From: JBGTLA01 sp041744375
Lineage (GTDB): Bacteria; Actinomycetota; Acidimicrobiia; Spongiisociales; ZC4RG35
Direction of reading: 5' to 3'
Assembly (NCBI GenBank): GCA_041744375.1
Contig: JBGTLA010000130.1
Location: 1 to 64,000 of the forward strand
Length of the DNA: 64,000 bases
Both the position numbers and the translations under genes were made by a program. Positions 17,637-26,222 of this stretch are shown one piece after another. Each line of letters begins with the position of its first letter. Positions within the stretch are counted from its first letter, which is position 1. A model generated the notes under the pieces. That model worked only from the letters and a program-made list of their open reading frames with translations. It searched no databases and was not told the DNA's origin.

Positions 17637-18413
17637 CTACAACGCCTGATAGGGCTCGACTAGCTCGAGAAGTCTGGGGACGATCCGCTCCACGTCGTCG
17701 TACGTGAATCTGTGCGATGGTCCCGTGGATGACAAGGCAAGGATTGGCGCCATAGGCGCGAAACGCATGGCCACCGCCACCGCAACCGTCCCAGGACGAC
17801 CCTCCTCGTTGTTGATGGCGTAACGCCGCTTCTTGGTCAGCTCTACCTCTTCGACGAGCGCCTCGGCCGTCGTGACAGTGGTCGGAGTATTCGGGAGGAG
17901 ATCGAGCCTCTCTACGACCTCTGCGAGCTGTCCGTTTGGGAGAGTGGCGAGGTAAACCTTCCCCACTGCTGTGGAGTGCAACGGATCTTCGGTTCCGACC
18001 TCGCAGGTGACCTTGAGCGGCTGATAGCTATCCACCCGCCCCACCACCAGCATTCGATCGCCATGAGGAACAGACACGTGGACAGTTTCGCCGGTGAGAT
18101 CTCGGAAATCTTCCGCCAACGCCAGTGCCTTGTGGAGCTCGAGGCCCTCGATGGCGGCCTGACCGATGGAGATGAGTCGCGGACCAATGGAGTATTGAGT
18201 TCTGGAGTGATCGAGTTCGACCCAATCCAGGCTCCGCAGAGTGCTCAAGAGTCGCAGGGCATTCGACTTGTGGACGCCGATCGCTTGGGCAACGTCGTCG
18301 AGCCGGGCGGTCTCATGCTCGGCCAGATATTCGATGGCCTGAACCACTCGCTCTGCACTCTGTAACGTCGCCACGGCCCGGATCTCCTCAACGCTGAAGT
18401 TCGAAGATTTCAT
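17637..18413 (-). CDS. IclR-family transcriptional regulator
   Basis: A 258-residue IclR regulator. Residues ~15-75 form the winged helix-turn-helix (RVVQAIEYLAEHETARLDDVAQAIGVHKSNALRLLSTL), and ~85-255 form the effector-binding domain with LHSTAVGKVYLA and AINNEEGRPGTVAVAV. IclR proteins bind small acids or aromatic effectors and bind pseudopalindromic DNA as dimers/tetramers. It is divergent from the transporter operon, and the inverted repeat between them recurs at five other promoters of the island, so it is the best candidate for the island regulator, including autoregulation (inference). Product length matches the family. Confidence 0.88.
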   Translation of the reverse strand: MKSSNFSVEEIRAVATLQSAERVVQAIEYLAEHETARLDDVAQAIGVHKSNALRLLSTLRSLDWVELDHSRTQYSIGPRLISIGQAAIEGLELHKALALAEDFRDLTGETVHVSVPHGDRMLVVGRVDSYQPLKVTCEVGTEDPLHSTAVGKVYLATLPNGQLAEVVERLDLLPNTPTTVTTAEALVEEVELTKKRRYAINNEEGRPGTVAVAVAMRFAPMAPILALSSTGPSHRFTYDDVERIVPRLLELVEPYQAL

Positions 18414-18474
18414 GCTAACCCAGAGAGGTCTGGTTCACCATCACCCCCAGGCGGGAGCACGCTCATCGATGCTG

Positions 18475-18503
18475 TTGACAAACGGACACCACGACTCCAC
18501 AAT
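18475..18503 (+). promoter_or_regulatory. Putative sigma70-type promoter of the transporter operon
   Basis: TTGACA (18475-18480), a 17-base spacer and CACAAT (18498-18503) lie 61 bases before the ATG of the substrate-binding protein gene. The IclR-type repeat is just downstream, where a bound repressor would block initiation. Confidence 0.5.
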
Positions 18504-18521
18504 TGCGTTCTAGTCGCTATG

Positions 18522-18538
18522 GTTGCGGCTATCGCAAC
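18522..18538. promoter_or_regulatory. Putative IclR operator, site 3
   Basis: GTTGCG-GCTAT-CGCAAC is a perfect inverted repeat between the divergent iclR-type gene (start 18413) and the transporter operon (start 18564), placed just after the putative -10 box. Confidence 0.75.
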
Positions 18539-18563
18539 GGGACTTCCTCAGGGAGGAACAAGG

Positions 18564-19727
18564 ATGAATCGACGAACACTTGCAATATTGACGGGCCTAA
18601 CCCTCATTCTCGCTGCCTGCGGCGGGGATGCGGCGACAACCACCACCGCAGGAGATACGGCCACCACGGCCGCAGCAGCCGACCCCACCACGACGACCGC
18701 AGGGGACACCACCGGAGCTACCGCATGTGACGGGGTGACACTCACCTTCATTGGTCTTGCCGGAGAGGAAGGCGAAGCTGAGCTCGCCGACTGGCGCGCC
18801 GAGAACAACGTCGCCCTGGAAGGCAGCTGGCCGGGAGACTGGACCCAACTCATATCTGCCATCCTCGTGGGACAGGAGTTCGATCTAGCCACCATTCCAT
18901 ACCACCAGGGCCAGCGCATGATCGCTTCTGGAATCCTTCAGCCCCTCGACACGAGCAGGCTCAGCCACTGGGACGACATGGTCCCCGGGCTGCGTGAGCA
19001 CCCGTCCCTGCGTGATCCCGACGGGAACGTGTACGGAGCGCCCATCGCATGGGGTGACGGACCCTACGTGTACCACCCGGAGAGGGCACCCAACCCCCCG
19101 GCTTCGATAATGGACCTGGCAGAACCCGAGTGGGCCAATCGGTTCGTGATGTTCGATTCGCCCGATCAGCTCGTTTACCTGGTGGCACTCAACAAGGGGT
19201 TCTCCGAGGTTCCGCTGCTCACCCCCGAACAGCTGGAAGAGGTAGGCGAAGACGTGGCACGGATCGTTGCCAATGCCGCCGCCTTCAATACTGGGTACCA
19301 GGACGCCACCGACCGCCTCGTCGCCGGTGACATCGACCTGGCGTTGGGAGGCTGGCAGGCGATGCTCACCTGGGCCGCCGAAGATGGGGTCACCCTCGAC
19401 TTCGGGTACTTCGACGAGTCGCCCGGCGGCTGGTGGGACGGCCTGGCCATCCCGTCTACCGCCGCCAACGTCGACTGCGCCTACGAGTACATCGACCTGA
19501 TGCTGTCGCCCGAGGTCAACGCCGAAGTAGGCACCAACCTCATATCGGCCGTGGTCAACACCAACTCGATCGACAAGGTCGGCCCCGAGGCTGACATCTA
19601 CGAGTACGATATCGTCATGGGCGTCGGCGAGAGGATGTTCGAGAGCACCACGCCACCCGAGGAGGTTCCCGACGGATATGCGTCGTATCAAGACTGGATC
19701 GACCTCTGGGCCGCCATCAAGTCCTGA
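18564..19727 (+). CDS. PotD/PotF-like substrate-binding lipoprotein
   Basis: A 387-residue type II solute-binding protein. A signal peptide ends in the lipobox LILAAC|GG, followed by a Thr/Ala-rich linker (about 20-55) typical of this lineage. The mature domain resembles the spermidine/putrescine-binding group (TLTFIGLAGEEGEAEL, WTQLISAILVGQEFDLATI, VYGAPIAWGDGPYVYHPE, ATDRLVAGDIDLALGGWQ). It is anchored outside the membrane and delivers substrate to the permeases downstream. GGGAGG precedes the ATG by a good distance. The paired amide hydrolases suggest a cationic or amide compound rather than simple polyamines (inference). Confidence 0.87.
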   Translation: MNRRTLAILTGLTLILAACGGDAATTTTAGDTATTAAAADPTTTTAGDTTGATACDGVTLTFIGLAGEEGEAELADWRAENNVALEGSWPGDWTQLISAILVGQEFDLATIPYHQGQRMIASGILQPLDTSRLSHWDDMVPGLREHPSLRDPDGNVYGAPIAWGDGPYVYHPERAPNPPASIMDLAEPEWANRFVMFDSPDQLVYLVALNKGFSEVPLLTPEQLEEVGEDVARIVANAAAFNTGYQDATDRLVAGDIDLALGGWQAMLTWAAEDGVTLDFGYFDESPGGWWDGLAIPSTAANVDCAYEYIDLMLSPEVNAEVGTNLISAVVNTNSIDKVGPEADIYEYDIVMGVGERMFESTTPPEEVPDGYASYQDWIDLWAAIKS

Positions 19728-19754
19728 CGACTGACGCTTCCAAAACCTGACGAG

Positions 19755-20654
19755 ATGACATCGACCACTACGACTGCGCCCGCCTCCACGGCGGGCGCAG
19801 TCGCACGTCGCCGGCGCGCCAGGTGGACCACCGTTTCCCAGTTCGCTCCCGCAACCGGCTACTTCCTTGCCTTGTTCGCGGCCCCAGTGCTGCTCTTGGT
19901 CGTGTACAGCTTTTTCTCGGTTCGCAACTTCCGTCCGGTTCCCGAACTGACACTGTCCAACTACGTTGAAGCCCTGACCAGTCCAGTCTTCCGCTCGTAT
20001 TTCCTGCGGACCTTCCGGATTGCGGCAATCGTGTCGGGAATCGTCGTATTGGTCAGCTTCCCCTTCACCTATGCCATCACCTTCGTGTTCGGACGTCGGC
20101 GTCAGCTGCTCTACTTCCTGGTGCTAGTCAGCCTCTTTGGTGGCTACCTCGTCCGCATATACGCCTGGAGAAACATCCTCGGCCGAGAAGGTGTCCTCAA
20201 CCAGAGCCTGCTGTGGGGAGGGTTGATCGAATCTCCCATCGGCTTCTTCTTGAACAGCCAGTTTGCGATTGTCCTGGCCCTGGTGAACTTCTTGATCCCG
20301 ATGGGCGTCCTACCGCTCTACTCTTCGATGCAGAACATCTCGGGTAGCCTCATCGAGGCGGCAAGAGACCTCGGATCGAGCCGATTCACCGCGGCCGTCA
20401 AGATCGTCCTTCCGCTCAGCATGCGCGGTGTTCGAGCCGCACTCGGCTTCACCTTCATCGCCGCTGCCGCGGAGTGGGTCACCCCCTCCTTGCTGGGCGG
20501 GACCGGTGATCAGATGATCGGCAACCAAATAGCTTTCCAGTTCGGGGGGGGTCTCAACTGGCCATTGGGAGCGGCGCTTGCCATCACGCTGGTGGCGGCG
20601 ATGATCGTCATCCTGTCAGTGATCATGGCCCTCCTCAGGAGGCTGGCACGATGA
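19755..20654 (+). CDS. ABC transporter permease, PotB-like
   Basis: A 299-residue permease with about six membrane segments after a basic N-terminal tail. The EAA loop, which contacts the ATPase, is IEAARDLGSSRFTAAVKIVLPLSM. The gene begins 27 bases after the binding-protein stop, and a perfect 14-bp stem (19771-19803) lies over codons 6-16, so the start could be further downstream; a candidate is not obvious because no in-frame ATG/GTG follows soon. It pairs with the next gene (ATGA overlap) to form the channel. Confidence 0.87.
   Translation: MTSTTTTAPASTAGAVARRRRARWTTVSQFAPATGYFLALFAAPVLLLVVYSFFSVRNFRPVPELTLSNYVEALTSPVFRSYFLRTFRIAAIVSGIVVLVSFPFTYAITFVFGRRRQLLYFLVLVSLFGGYLVRIYAWRNILGREGVLNQSLLWGGLIESPIGFFLNSQFAIVLALVNFLIPMGVLPLYSSMQNISGSLIEAARDLGSSRFTAAVKIVLPLSMRGVRAALGFTFIAAAAEWVTPSLLGGTGDQMIGNQIAFQFGGGLNWPLGAALAITLVAAMIVILSVIMALLRRLAR
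19771..19803. promoter_or_regulatory. Strong stem-loop between binding-protein and permease genes
   Basis: A perfect 14-bp G/C-rich inverted repeat (arms 19771-19784 and 19790-19803, loop TCCAC) lies 43 bases after the binding-protein stop, over the first codons of the permease. There is no T-run, so it is more likely an mRNA-stabilising or translation-limiting hairpin that keeps binding protein in excess over permease than a full terminator. Confidence 0.55.
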
Positions 20655-21439
20655 GACGCCGCGCCAAGCCGAGAGCCTTCTGGTCGGGTTTGTACGTGGC
20701 CACCATGCTGGCGTTTCTCTTTCTCCCCCTGGCCATCATGGTGGCGTTCTCGCTCCATTCCTCTCCGCGCATGAGCCTGCCATTCGAGGGTTTGTCGACC
20801 CGATGGTACGAGGAGATCGCCGGGGATGTCCTTGTGGTGCGGGCATTCGTGCGTTCGGCTATAGCCGCCGCCGTCACCGGTATCGCAACCGGTGTGTTGG
20901 GCCTAGCAGCAGCCTTGGGACTCGTGCGGCTGCGGCCACGAGCTCGAGCCGCCGTCCTTGTCGTTGCCCTCATACCCCTGGCCTTCCCTCACCTCCTCTA
21001 CGCCATCGGTCTCGCTTCGTTCTACAACGAGGCAGACGTCGGGTTTTCCTTGCGGGCCACGATCGCCGGCCATGTCGTGGTGGCCCTTCCTTTCGTCTTC
21101 TTGGTTCTCGGTGCTGCCCTCGACCGATTCCGCTTCTCCCTTCTCGAGGCTGCTGCCGACCTGGGAGCCAGTCAGGTGAAGGCATTTTGGACGATCACAC
21201 TTCCCATCATTCTTCCGGCCGTGTTGGGGGCGATGCTCTTGTCCATGGCCATTTCGATAGACGAGTTCGCAATCGCCTTCTTCACAGCCGGCCAAGAAAA
21301 GACGCTTCCGCTGTTGATGTACGGACGAATCAACCAGGGAATCGATCCCACTCTCAATGCGATCGGGACGGTGCTGCTCTTGACGACGACCAGCTTGGCG
21401 TTCCTGTCGGCCCGCAAGACCACATTGGAGGCGGCGTGA
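20651..21439 (+). CDS. ABC transporter permease, PotC-like
   Basis: A 262-residue permease with six predicted membrane segments (LYVATMLAFLFLPLAIMVAF first). The EAA motif reads LEAAADLGASQVKAFWTITLPIILPA. MSMAISIDEFAIAFF is characteristic of the PotC subgroup. ATGA overlap with the preceding permease and GTGA overlap with the ATPase show a tightly coupled operon. Confidence 0.87.
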   Translation: MRRRAKPRAFWSGLYVATMLAFLFLPLAIMVAFSLHSSPRMSLPFEGLSTRWYEEIAGDVLVVRAFVRSAIAAAVTGIATGVLGLAAALGLVRLRPRARAAVLVVALIPLAFPHLLYAIGLASFYNEADVGFSLRATIAGHVVVALPFVFLVLGAALDRFRFSLLEAAADLGASQVKAFWTITLPIILPAVLGAMLLSMAISIDEFAIAFFTAGQEKTLPLLMYGRINQGIDPTLNAIGTVLLLTTTSLAFLSARKTTLEAA

Positions 21440-22584
21440 CCCAACCACAACAGACACCGGCCATCACTCTCGGCGGCTTGTCGAAGAACTACGGCCGAGT
21501 CCGAGCTGTCATCGACGTCGACCTGCAGATAGCGGAGGGCGAGTTCTTCTCCTTGCTCGGTCCCAGTGGATGTGGCAAGACGACGACACTACGCATGATG
21601 GCCGGGTTCGAGTTCCCCGACACCGGCAGCATCCATCTCCGCGGTGAAGATGTCACGTGGATTCCACCCAACCGGCGAGCAGTGAACATGGTCTTTCAGC
21701 GCTACGAGCTCTTCCCCCACATGACCGTGTTCGAGAACGTTGCCTACGGACTGAAACTCAAGAAGGTACCCAAGGCCGAGACCCGGCAACGTGCCATGGA
21801 AATGCTCGAGATCGTTGGGGTCGGATCCTTGGGCGAACGGGGAGCTGACCAGTTGTCGGGGGGTCAGCAGCAACGAGTGGCGCTCGCCCGGGCTCTGGTC
21901 AACCGGCCGACCGTTCTCCTTCTCGACGAACCACTCAGCGCCTTGGACGTGAAGCTCCGAAAGAGGATGCAGCTCGAGCTGAAATCGATCCAAGAGGAGC
22001 TGGGCACCACCTTCGTCTACGTCACCCACGACCAGGAGGAGGCGTTGTTGATGTCGGATCGAATTGGCATCATGAGCGAAGGGCGACTGCTGCAGGTCGG
22101 GACCCCACGCGAGATCTACGAGAGACCCGTCGATACGTTCGTGGCGGATTTCGTCGGGACTCTCAACGACTTCGAGTTTCGCGTTGAGCGGATCGAGGGC
22201 CCGTGGGCTGTCATGGACCCAGCACCGGGACACACGGTACGGATCATGACCGATACCCAGCATCGACCCGGGGAGACGTTCCGGGCGGCGGTCCGGCCCG
22301 AGAAGGTCAGCATCGCGTCCGGCTCCGCCGGAGAGGGGAGCTCGCTGCCGGGAAAGGTGACAGACACCATCTATCTCGGTCCCACCACTCAGTACCTCAT
22401 CGCGACACCTCTCGGCGAGATGGTGGCTCAGGCAGTGAGCGACACCATTCAAGCCAGTGTGTCTCCGGGCGAGGAAGTGGTCGTGAGTTGGGCACCCGAA
22501 GCGGCGTTCGTACTAGGAACCAATGAATCCACCCCGGTCTCAGAAGACATCGATCCGGCTTCGTCTCGGGAATCGGGCTCATGA
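21436..22584 (+). CDS. ABC transporter ATPase, PotA-like
   Basis: A 382-residue ATPase: Walker A GPSGCGKTTTLR, Q-loop VFQRYELFPH, signature LSGGQQQR, Walker B LLLDEPLSALD, H-loop THDQEEAL, then a TOBE-type C-terminal domain (~280-370). The Q-loop lacks the usual VFQNYALF wording but is functional in outline. GTG 21436 overlaps the permease stop by GTGA; upstream in-frame sequence is antisense-like shadow of the permease. It energises the PotDBC-like importer from the cytoplasmic face. Confidence 0.9.
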   Translation: MTQPQQTPAITLGGLSKNYGRVRAVIDVDLQIAEGEFFSLLGPSGCGKTTTLRMMAGFEFPDTGSIHLRGEDVTWIPPNRRAVNMVFQRYELFPHMTVFENVAYGLKLKKVPKAETRQRAMEMLEIVGVGSLGERGADQLSGGQQQRVALARALVNRPTVLLLDEPLSALDVKLRKRMQLELKSIQEELGTTFVYVTHDQEEALLMSDRIGIMSEGRLLQVGTPREIYERPVDTFVADFVGTLNDFEFRVERIEGPWAVMDPAPGHTVRIMTDTQHRPGETFRAAVRPEKVSIASGSAGEGSSLPGKVTDTIYLGPTTQYLIATPLGEMVAQAVSDTIQASVSPGEEVVVSWAPEAAFVLGTNESTPVSEDIDPASSRESGS

Positions 22585-22675
22585 CTCCATATGAGACGAG
22601 CCGACAACAGGACCCCCCCTGGGCCACCTGCCCAACGGGGATTCCCTCGAGCCGTACCAGACAATCGGGCCTCTC

Positions 22676-23617
22676 ATGACAGCAGACGTGACAATCGTCA
22701 ACCGAGATCGCGTGGCGTACGCCTTCGATTCCGCCCTCGAACCCGTTGCAGCCGTCGAACCTCCGGCCCGCCTCGAAGTGGCAACACATGATGCCCGAGC
22801 GGGGGCGCTCCTCGACCGCCAATACGCCAGCCCCTACGACCTTCCACTTCCCACCGCCGACAAGAGCAACCCGATCACGGGACCCATAGATGTGATAGGT
22901 GCCGAGGTGGGAGACGCTTTGATCGTCGACATCGCCGCCATCAACCTCGACGCGGTCGGGTGGTGCGGAGGGCATGCCTACGTGGGACCAACCCGACCCG
23001 GCTTCATCAAGCGACCGATAGGGAGGACATGTCGGGTCATCGACGATCACATCGAATTCGGAAGCGATCTGATGATCCCCATCTCCCCCATGATCGGCTG
23101 CCTCGGCACGGCTCCCGCAGGAACGGGCGTATCCACCGCCCTGGCGGGTCGACACGGGGGCAACATGGACCAGCGAGTCGTGACTGTCGGTGCTCGGGTA
23201 TACCTTCCGGTGTCTGTTCCGGGCGGACGACTGTTCGTCGGCGACGTGCACGCCGCCCAAGGTGATGGCGAGCTGTCAGGGGTGGCATTGGAGATCGGCG
23301 CTCAGGTTGAACTGGTCGTAGGGGTCGCCTCGGGGCTCTCGCTCGATTGGCCGTGGGTAGCTCTCGGCGATCGGATCATGATCCTCACATCAGGTCCCAC
23401 ATTCGAAGAGGCTCGAGCCGAGGCCGTCGAAACGATGATCCGCGCCTTCGAACAGGTCCTCGGCATCGAACCGGCCGATGCTCTGGGTTTGCTGTCGCTC
23501 GTTGGCGACCTCCGCGTTGGCCAGGCATACGGTGCCGCCGATGTGACGTTGAGACTCGAGATACCGGCTTCACTCGGCGTGTCCCCAGTCGGATTCGACG
23601 GAAAGGCGAGACCTTGA
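22676..23617 (+). CDS. Acetamidase/formamidase family protein
   Basis: A 313-residue FmdA/AmdA family protein. Motifs include SNPITGPIDVIGAEVGDALIVDI, SPMIGCLGTAPAG, GRHGGNMDQR, LFVGDVHAAQGDGELSGVALE, all typical of the beta-rich, Zn-dependent acetamidase/formamidase fold. It releases ammonia from short amides such as formamide. It follows the ATPase after a 91-base gap and overlaps the next amidohydrolase gene by TTGA. As the product of upstream C-N cleavage could be formamide or a related amide, it may complete nitrogen release (inference). Confidence 0.87.
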   Translation: MTADVTIVNRDRVAYAFDSALEPVAAVEPPARLEVATHDARAGALLDRQYASPYDLPLPTADKSNPITGPIDVIGAEVGDALIVDIAAINLDAVGWCGGHAYVGPTRPGFIKRPIGRTCRVIDDHIEFGSDLMIPISPMIGCLGTAPAGTGVSTALAGRHGGNMDQRVVTVGARVYLPVSVPGGRLFVGDVHAAQGDGELSGVALEIGAQVELVVGVASGLSLDWPWVALGDRIMILTSGPTFEEARAEAVETMIRAFEQVLGIEPADALGLLSLVGDLRVGQAYGAADVTLRLEIPASLGVSPVGFDGKARP

Positions 23618-24504
23618 TCGTCGATGTCCACACGCACCTCGGGTGGTACCCCGAACACATCTCCGAAGAATTCGCCGCTGAGGCCCTCGCCTCCAAGAAG
23701 GTGAAGCTCGCCATGTCGGGAGGGAAAGCCAACGCCGCCTCCCTCGACCTGCACTCATACGACTCCACCCCGGATCAGCACTGGGACGCCACGCAGACAG
23801 CAGACAAGACGGTGGTGTTCGGGCTGCAGGCCAAGGCGGTCGGCTACTGGGTCCCCAACGACATCGTGGCTTCCTATGTGGCCGAACATCCCGACCGTCT
23901 CCTCGGATGGGCTTCCGTGGATCCATCCGACCCGTCATGCATCGATGAGCTCGAACGGTGCTACCACGACCTCGGCCTCCGCGGGCTGAAACTAGGCCCC
24001 GCCTATCAGCACTTCGACCCAACAGGCTCCACACCCCGCCCGCTCCTCGCCGCCTGCCAAGCTCTCGGTATCCCTGTCATCTGGCATCAAGGGACCACCT
24101 TCCCCAGTCGCGCAAGGCTCGCCTGGGCCAATCCCCTTCAACTCGAGGACGTGGCGATGGCGTTTCCCGACCTGCCGATGATCGTCGCCCACCTGGGTCA
24201 CCCTTGGGAGACGGACCTCATCGTCCTCATGCGCAAAGCTCCCAACCTCTACGCCGACATCTCAGCTGTGCACTACCGCCCGTGGCGCTACTGGCAGGCG
24301 ATGGTCACCGCCATGGAGTACGGAGTAACCGACAAGTTGCTGCTGGCTTCAGATTTTCCTTCGGGAACGATCGACCATGTGATCGACGGTCTTCGTGGGG
24401 TCAACGATCCGGTGGAGAACACCCGCCTGCCTAAGGTGCCGGCCGAGGTCCAAGACCGGATCATTCATGAGAACTGGAAGCCGCTCTTCCCGGACTGGGC
24501 GTAG
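23614..24504 (+). CDS. PF04909-type amidohydrolase, copy 2
   Basis: A 296-residue metal hydrolase paralogous to 14514-15362. VDVHTHLGWYPEHI gives HxH, PVIWHQGTTFPS and MIVAHLGHPW give two His, LLASDFPSGT the Asp. The start must be the TTG at 23614, which overlaps the formamidase stop (TTGA): the first residues (VDVHTHLG) match the second residues of the paralogue. Compared with the paralogue it has an insertion near residues 20-45 with Lys-rich sequence (SKKVKLAMSGGKANAA). Last gene of the transporter operon, 15 bases before the convergent dimethylformamidase-like gene. Confidence 0.85.
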   Translation: MIVDVHTHLGWYPEHISEEFAAEALASKKVKLAMSGGKANAASLDLHSYDSTPDQHWDATQTADKTVVFGLQAKAVGYWVPNDIVASYVAEHPDRLLGWASVDPSDPSCIDELERCYHDLGLRGLKLGPAYQHFDPTGSTPRPLLAACQALGIPVIWHQGTTFPSRARLAWANPLQLEDVAMAFPDLPMIVAHLGHPWETDLIVLMRKAPNLYADISAVHYRPWRYWQAMVTAMEYGVTDKLLLASDFPSGTIDHVIDGLRGVNDPVENTRLPKVPAEVQDRIIHENWKPLFPDWA

Positions 24505-24519
24505 CCGGGACGGCACCTT

Positions 24520-26106
24520 TCACGGGGCAAGGAAACGGCTCAACACGTTCGCCGTCACACGGGATACGTCAGAATCGACAGCTATCGAGCAGGTGTACGA
24601 GATGGAGCCCACCGTGAACACCTCCCCACCGGAAGGAAACTCGATGTGCAGCATCTCGGCTCCTCCGTCGTCCGGGTTGGTTCCTTTGGCGAGCAGTTTG
24701 GCCTGGGGCGGTGTGGACGGGGTTCTCTTGTCGGTCTCGTGACCGGAAGCTCCGCCTATGGCGCGACGATCCAAAGAAACCGACCCGAACAGGTCCCCTG
24801 CGCCGAGGCTGGTTCCCGCGAACGCCCAATGTTGTGGCTCCAACACGCGATAGGGGGCGCCAGTCTCGTATCCGCTCATGGTGGTCGTGGTCCCAAGCAG
24901 TGACGCCTCCGACTCGCCTCGCATCCCAAAACGGCTCTCGTAGTCCGGGCCTCGATCGTGATAGTTCTCGTTCATCACCCTCATCCGATCATCGGGTAGG
25001 AGTTCGACCTCGCAATTGATTCCGTTTCCGCCCAGGTACATCAGCTTCCCGCCGTCATCGACGACCCAGCTCTTCAGCCGGTCATACATCGAGCGGGTCC
25101 AATACTCGGGGTGGGTACTGATGATGAGGACTCTGTATCGGTGAAGGTCCATGACTCCGGCATCGAACTGGGTCTCGGCGTACAGGTCATGCCCGAACCC
25201 CTCCCTTTCGAGCCACCCGAGCAGCCTCCACTCCGCCGGCGCCACGTGCTCAACCCCGCGAGTGATCATCGGGTCGGTGATCAGTTCATCTTCCAGCGTC
25301 GAGTTGAGAGGCTCGGGCCGATCGAACGACAACGGCTCGTAAGAAGCCGCGTCCCATGGCTGTTGAGCTGGATCGCTGAACCACACGTCTTCTTGGCGGG
25401 CATTGACGGTGGGCGTGGCAGGCAGTTTCTTGGCAGCAACGTAGTTGCTTCTCCCTCCGAAATCGTTGTAGGCGTTCCAGGTGATGTTGGAAGCAAGCAC
25501 CGCTGTCGGAGCCGTCGGCCGTTCGGGGGCCACCACCCAGGGAAACGAGAAGAACCTCCCCTCGTCGTCACCCACGTGGACGTAGTACAGACCTGATTCC
25601 GGAGCGACGAGTCGAGTTCGGGGATCGAACGACGGAAACAGGTAGCCGTGCTCGTTCCACGCCACACCGTCCCGAGCGACGTCGCTGTCAGGAAGTATCT
25701 GGCGGATCGACCCGCCAGGATGATCGTCGAACCAACCCAGGTCAGCTACGAGCTGGCGCTCCCATCCATATCGCCACAGCGAGGCGTGGTAACGAGCGCC
25801 GGCATGGATACGAACCTCTGCCGTATCACCCGTTTGTACGGCCTTGGGCCACATGTACCCGTAGGGACCATCTGACAGGAGCCGCAGGCGGTGCACCGAG
25901 CCGTCACCTACCTCCAAGCGGACACGCTTGCGACCGTATCCCAACTTGGCCACCACGACGTCGTACGCCCCGGGCTCCATGTCGCCATGGATGGCTCCCG
26001 ATGGACAAGACCTCAGTACCAGGGATCGGCCATCCGCACCGGTGAACTCCACGGCCGCATCATGCACGGCCATATCCCATTCATCGCTCACGTATCCAAC
26101 CAGCAT
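24520..26106 (-). CDS. N,N-dimethylformamidase large-subunit-like protein
   Basis: A 528-residue protein similar to the large (beta) subunit of N,N-dimethylformamidase. The N-terminal ~110 residues look like a carbohydrate-binding/lectin-like beta domain, followed by LPDSDVARDGVAWN-type and FSFPWVVAPE segments. The C-terminal domain has STHPEYWTRSMYDRLKSWV and KLMYLGGNGINCEV, the signature area that holds the Tyr/Glu/His-type iron ligands in DMFase. The small subunit gene is absent nearby, so activity may differ. The start is ATG 26106 (GGTAGATCC upstream); a longer frame begins inside the divergent intergenic region. An IclR-type repeat lies at 26166. Confidence 0.8.
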   Translation of the reverse strand: MLVGYVSDEWDMAVHDAAVEFTGADGRSLVLRSCPSGAIHGDMEPGAYDVVVAKLGYGRKRVRLEVGDGSVHRLRLLSDGPYGYMWPKAVQTGDTAEVRIHAGARYHASLWRYGWERQLVADLGWFDDHPGGSIRQILPDSDVARDGVAWNEHGYLFPSFDPRTRLVAPESGLYYVHVGDDEGRFFSFPWVVAPERPTAPTAVLASNITWNAYNDFGGRSNYVAAKKLPATPTVNARQEDVWFSDPAQQPWDAASYEPLSFDRPEPLNSTLEDELITDPMITRGVEHVAPAEWRLLGWLEREGFGHDLYAETQFDAGVMDLHRYRVLIISTHPEYWTRSMYDRLKSWVVDDGGKLMYLGGNGINCEVELLPDDRMRVMNENYHDRGPDYESRFGMRGESEASLLGTTTTMSGYETGAPYRVLEPQHWAFAGTSLGAGDLFGSVSLDRRAIGGASGHETDKRTPSTPPQAKLLAKGTNPDDGGAEMLHIEFPSGGEVFTVGSISYTCSIAVDSDVSRVTANVLSRFLAP

Positions 26107-26165
26107 CGGATCTACCTCTGACTCTCGGCTCGCTCGACTCGACCTTAGCGCTAGCAACGACGGAT

Positions 26166-26184
26166 GGTTGCGCTCACCGCAACC
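26166..26184. promoter_or_regulatory. Putative IclR operator, site 4
   Basis: GGTTGCG-CTCAC-CGCAACC is a perfect 7-bp arm inverted repeat between the divergent dimethylformamidase-like gene (start 26106) and the EamA gene (start 26223). It is the longest and best copy of the motif. Confidence 0.78.
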
Positions 26185-26222
26185 TGTCACTCGCAGGGCG
26201 CACCAGGTAGTAGATTCGTTCA

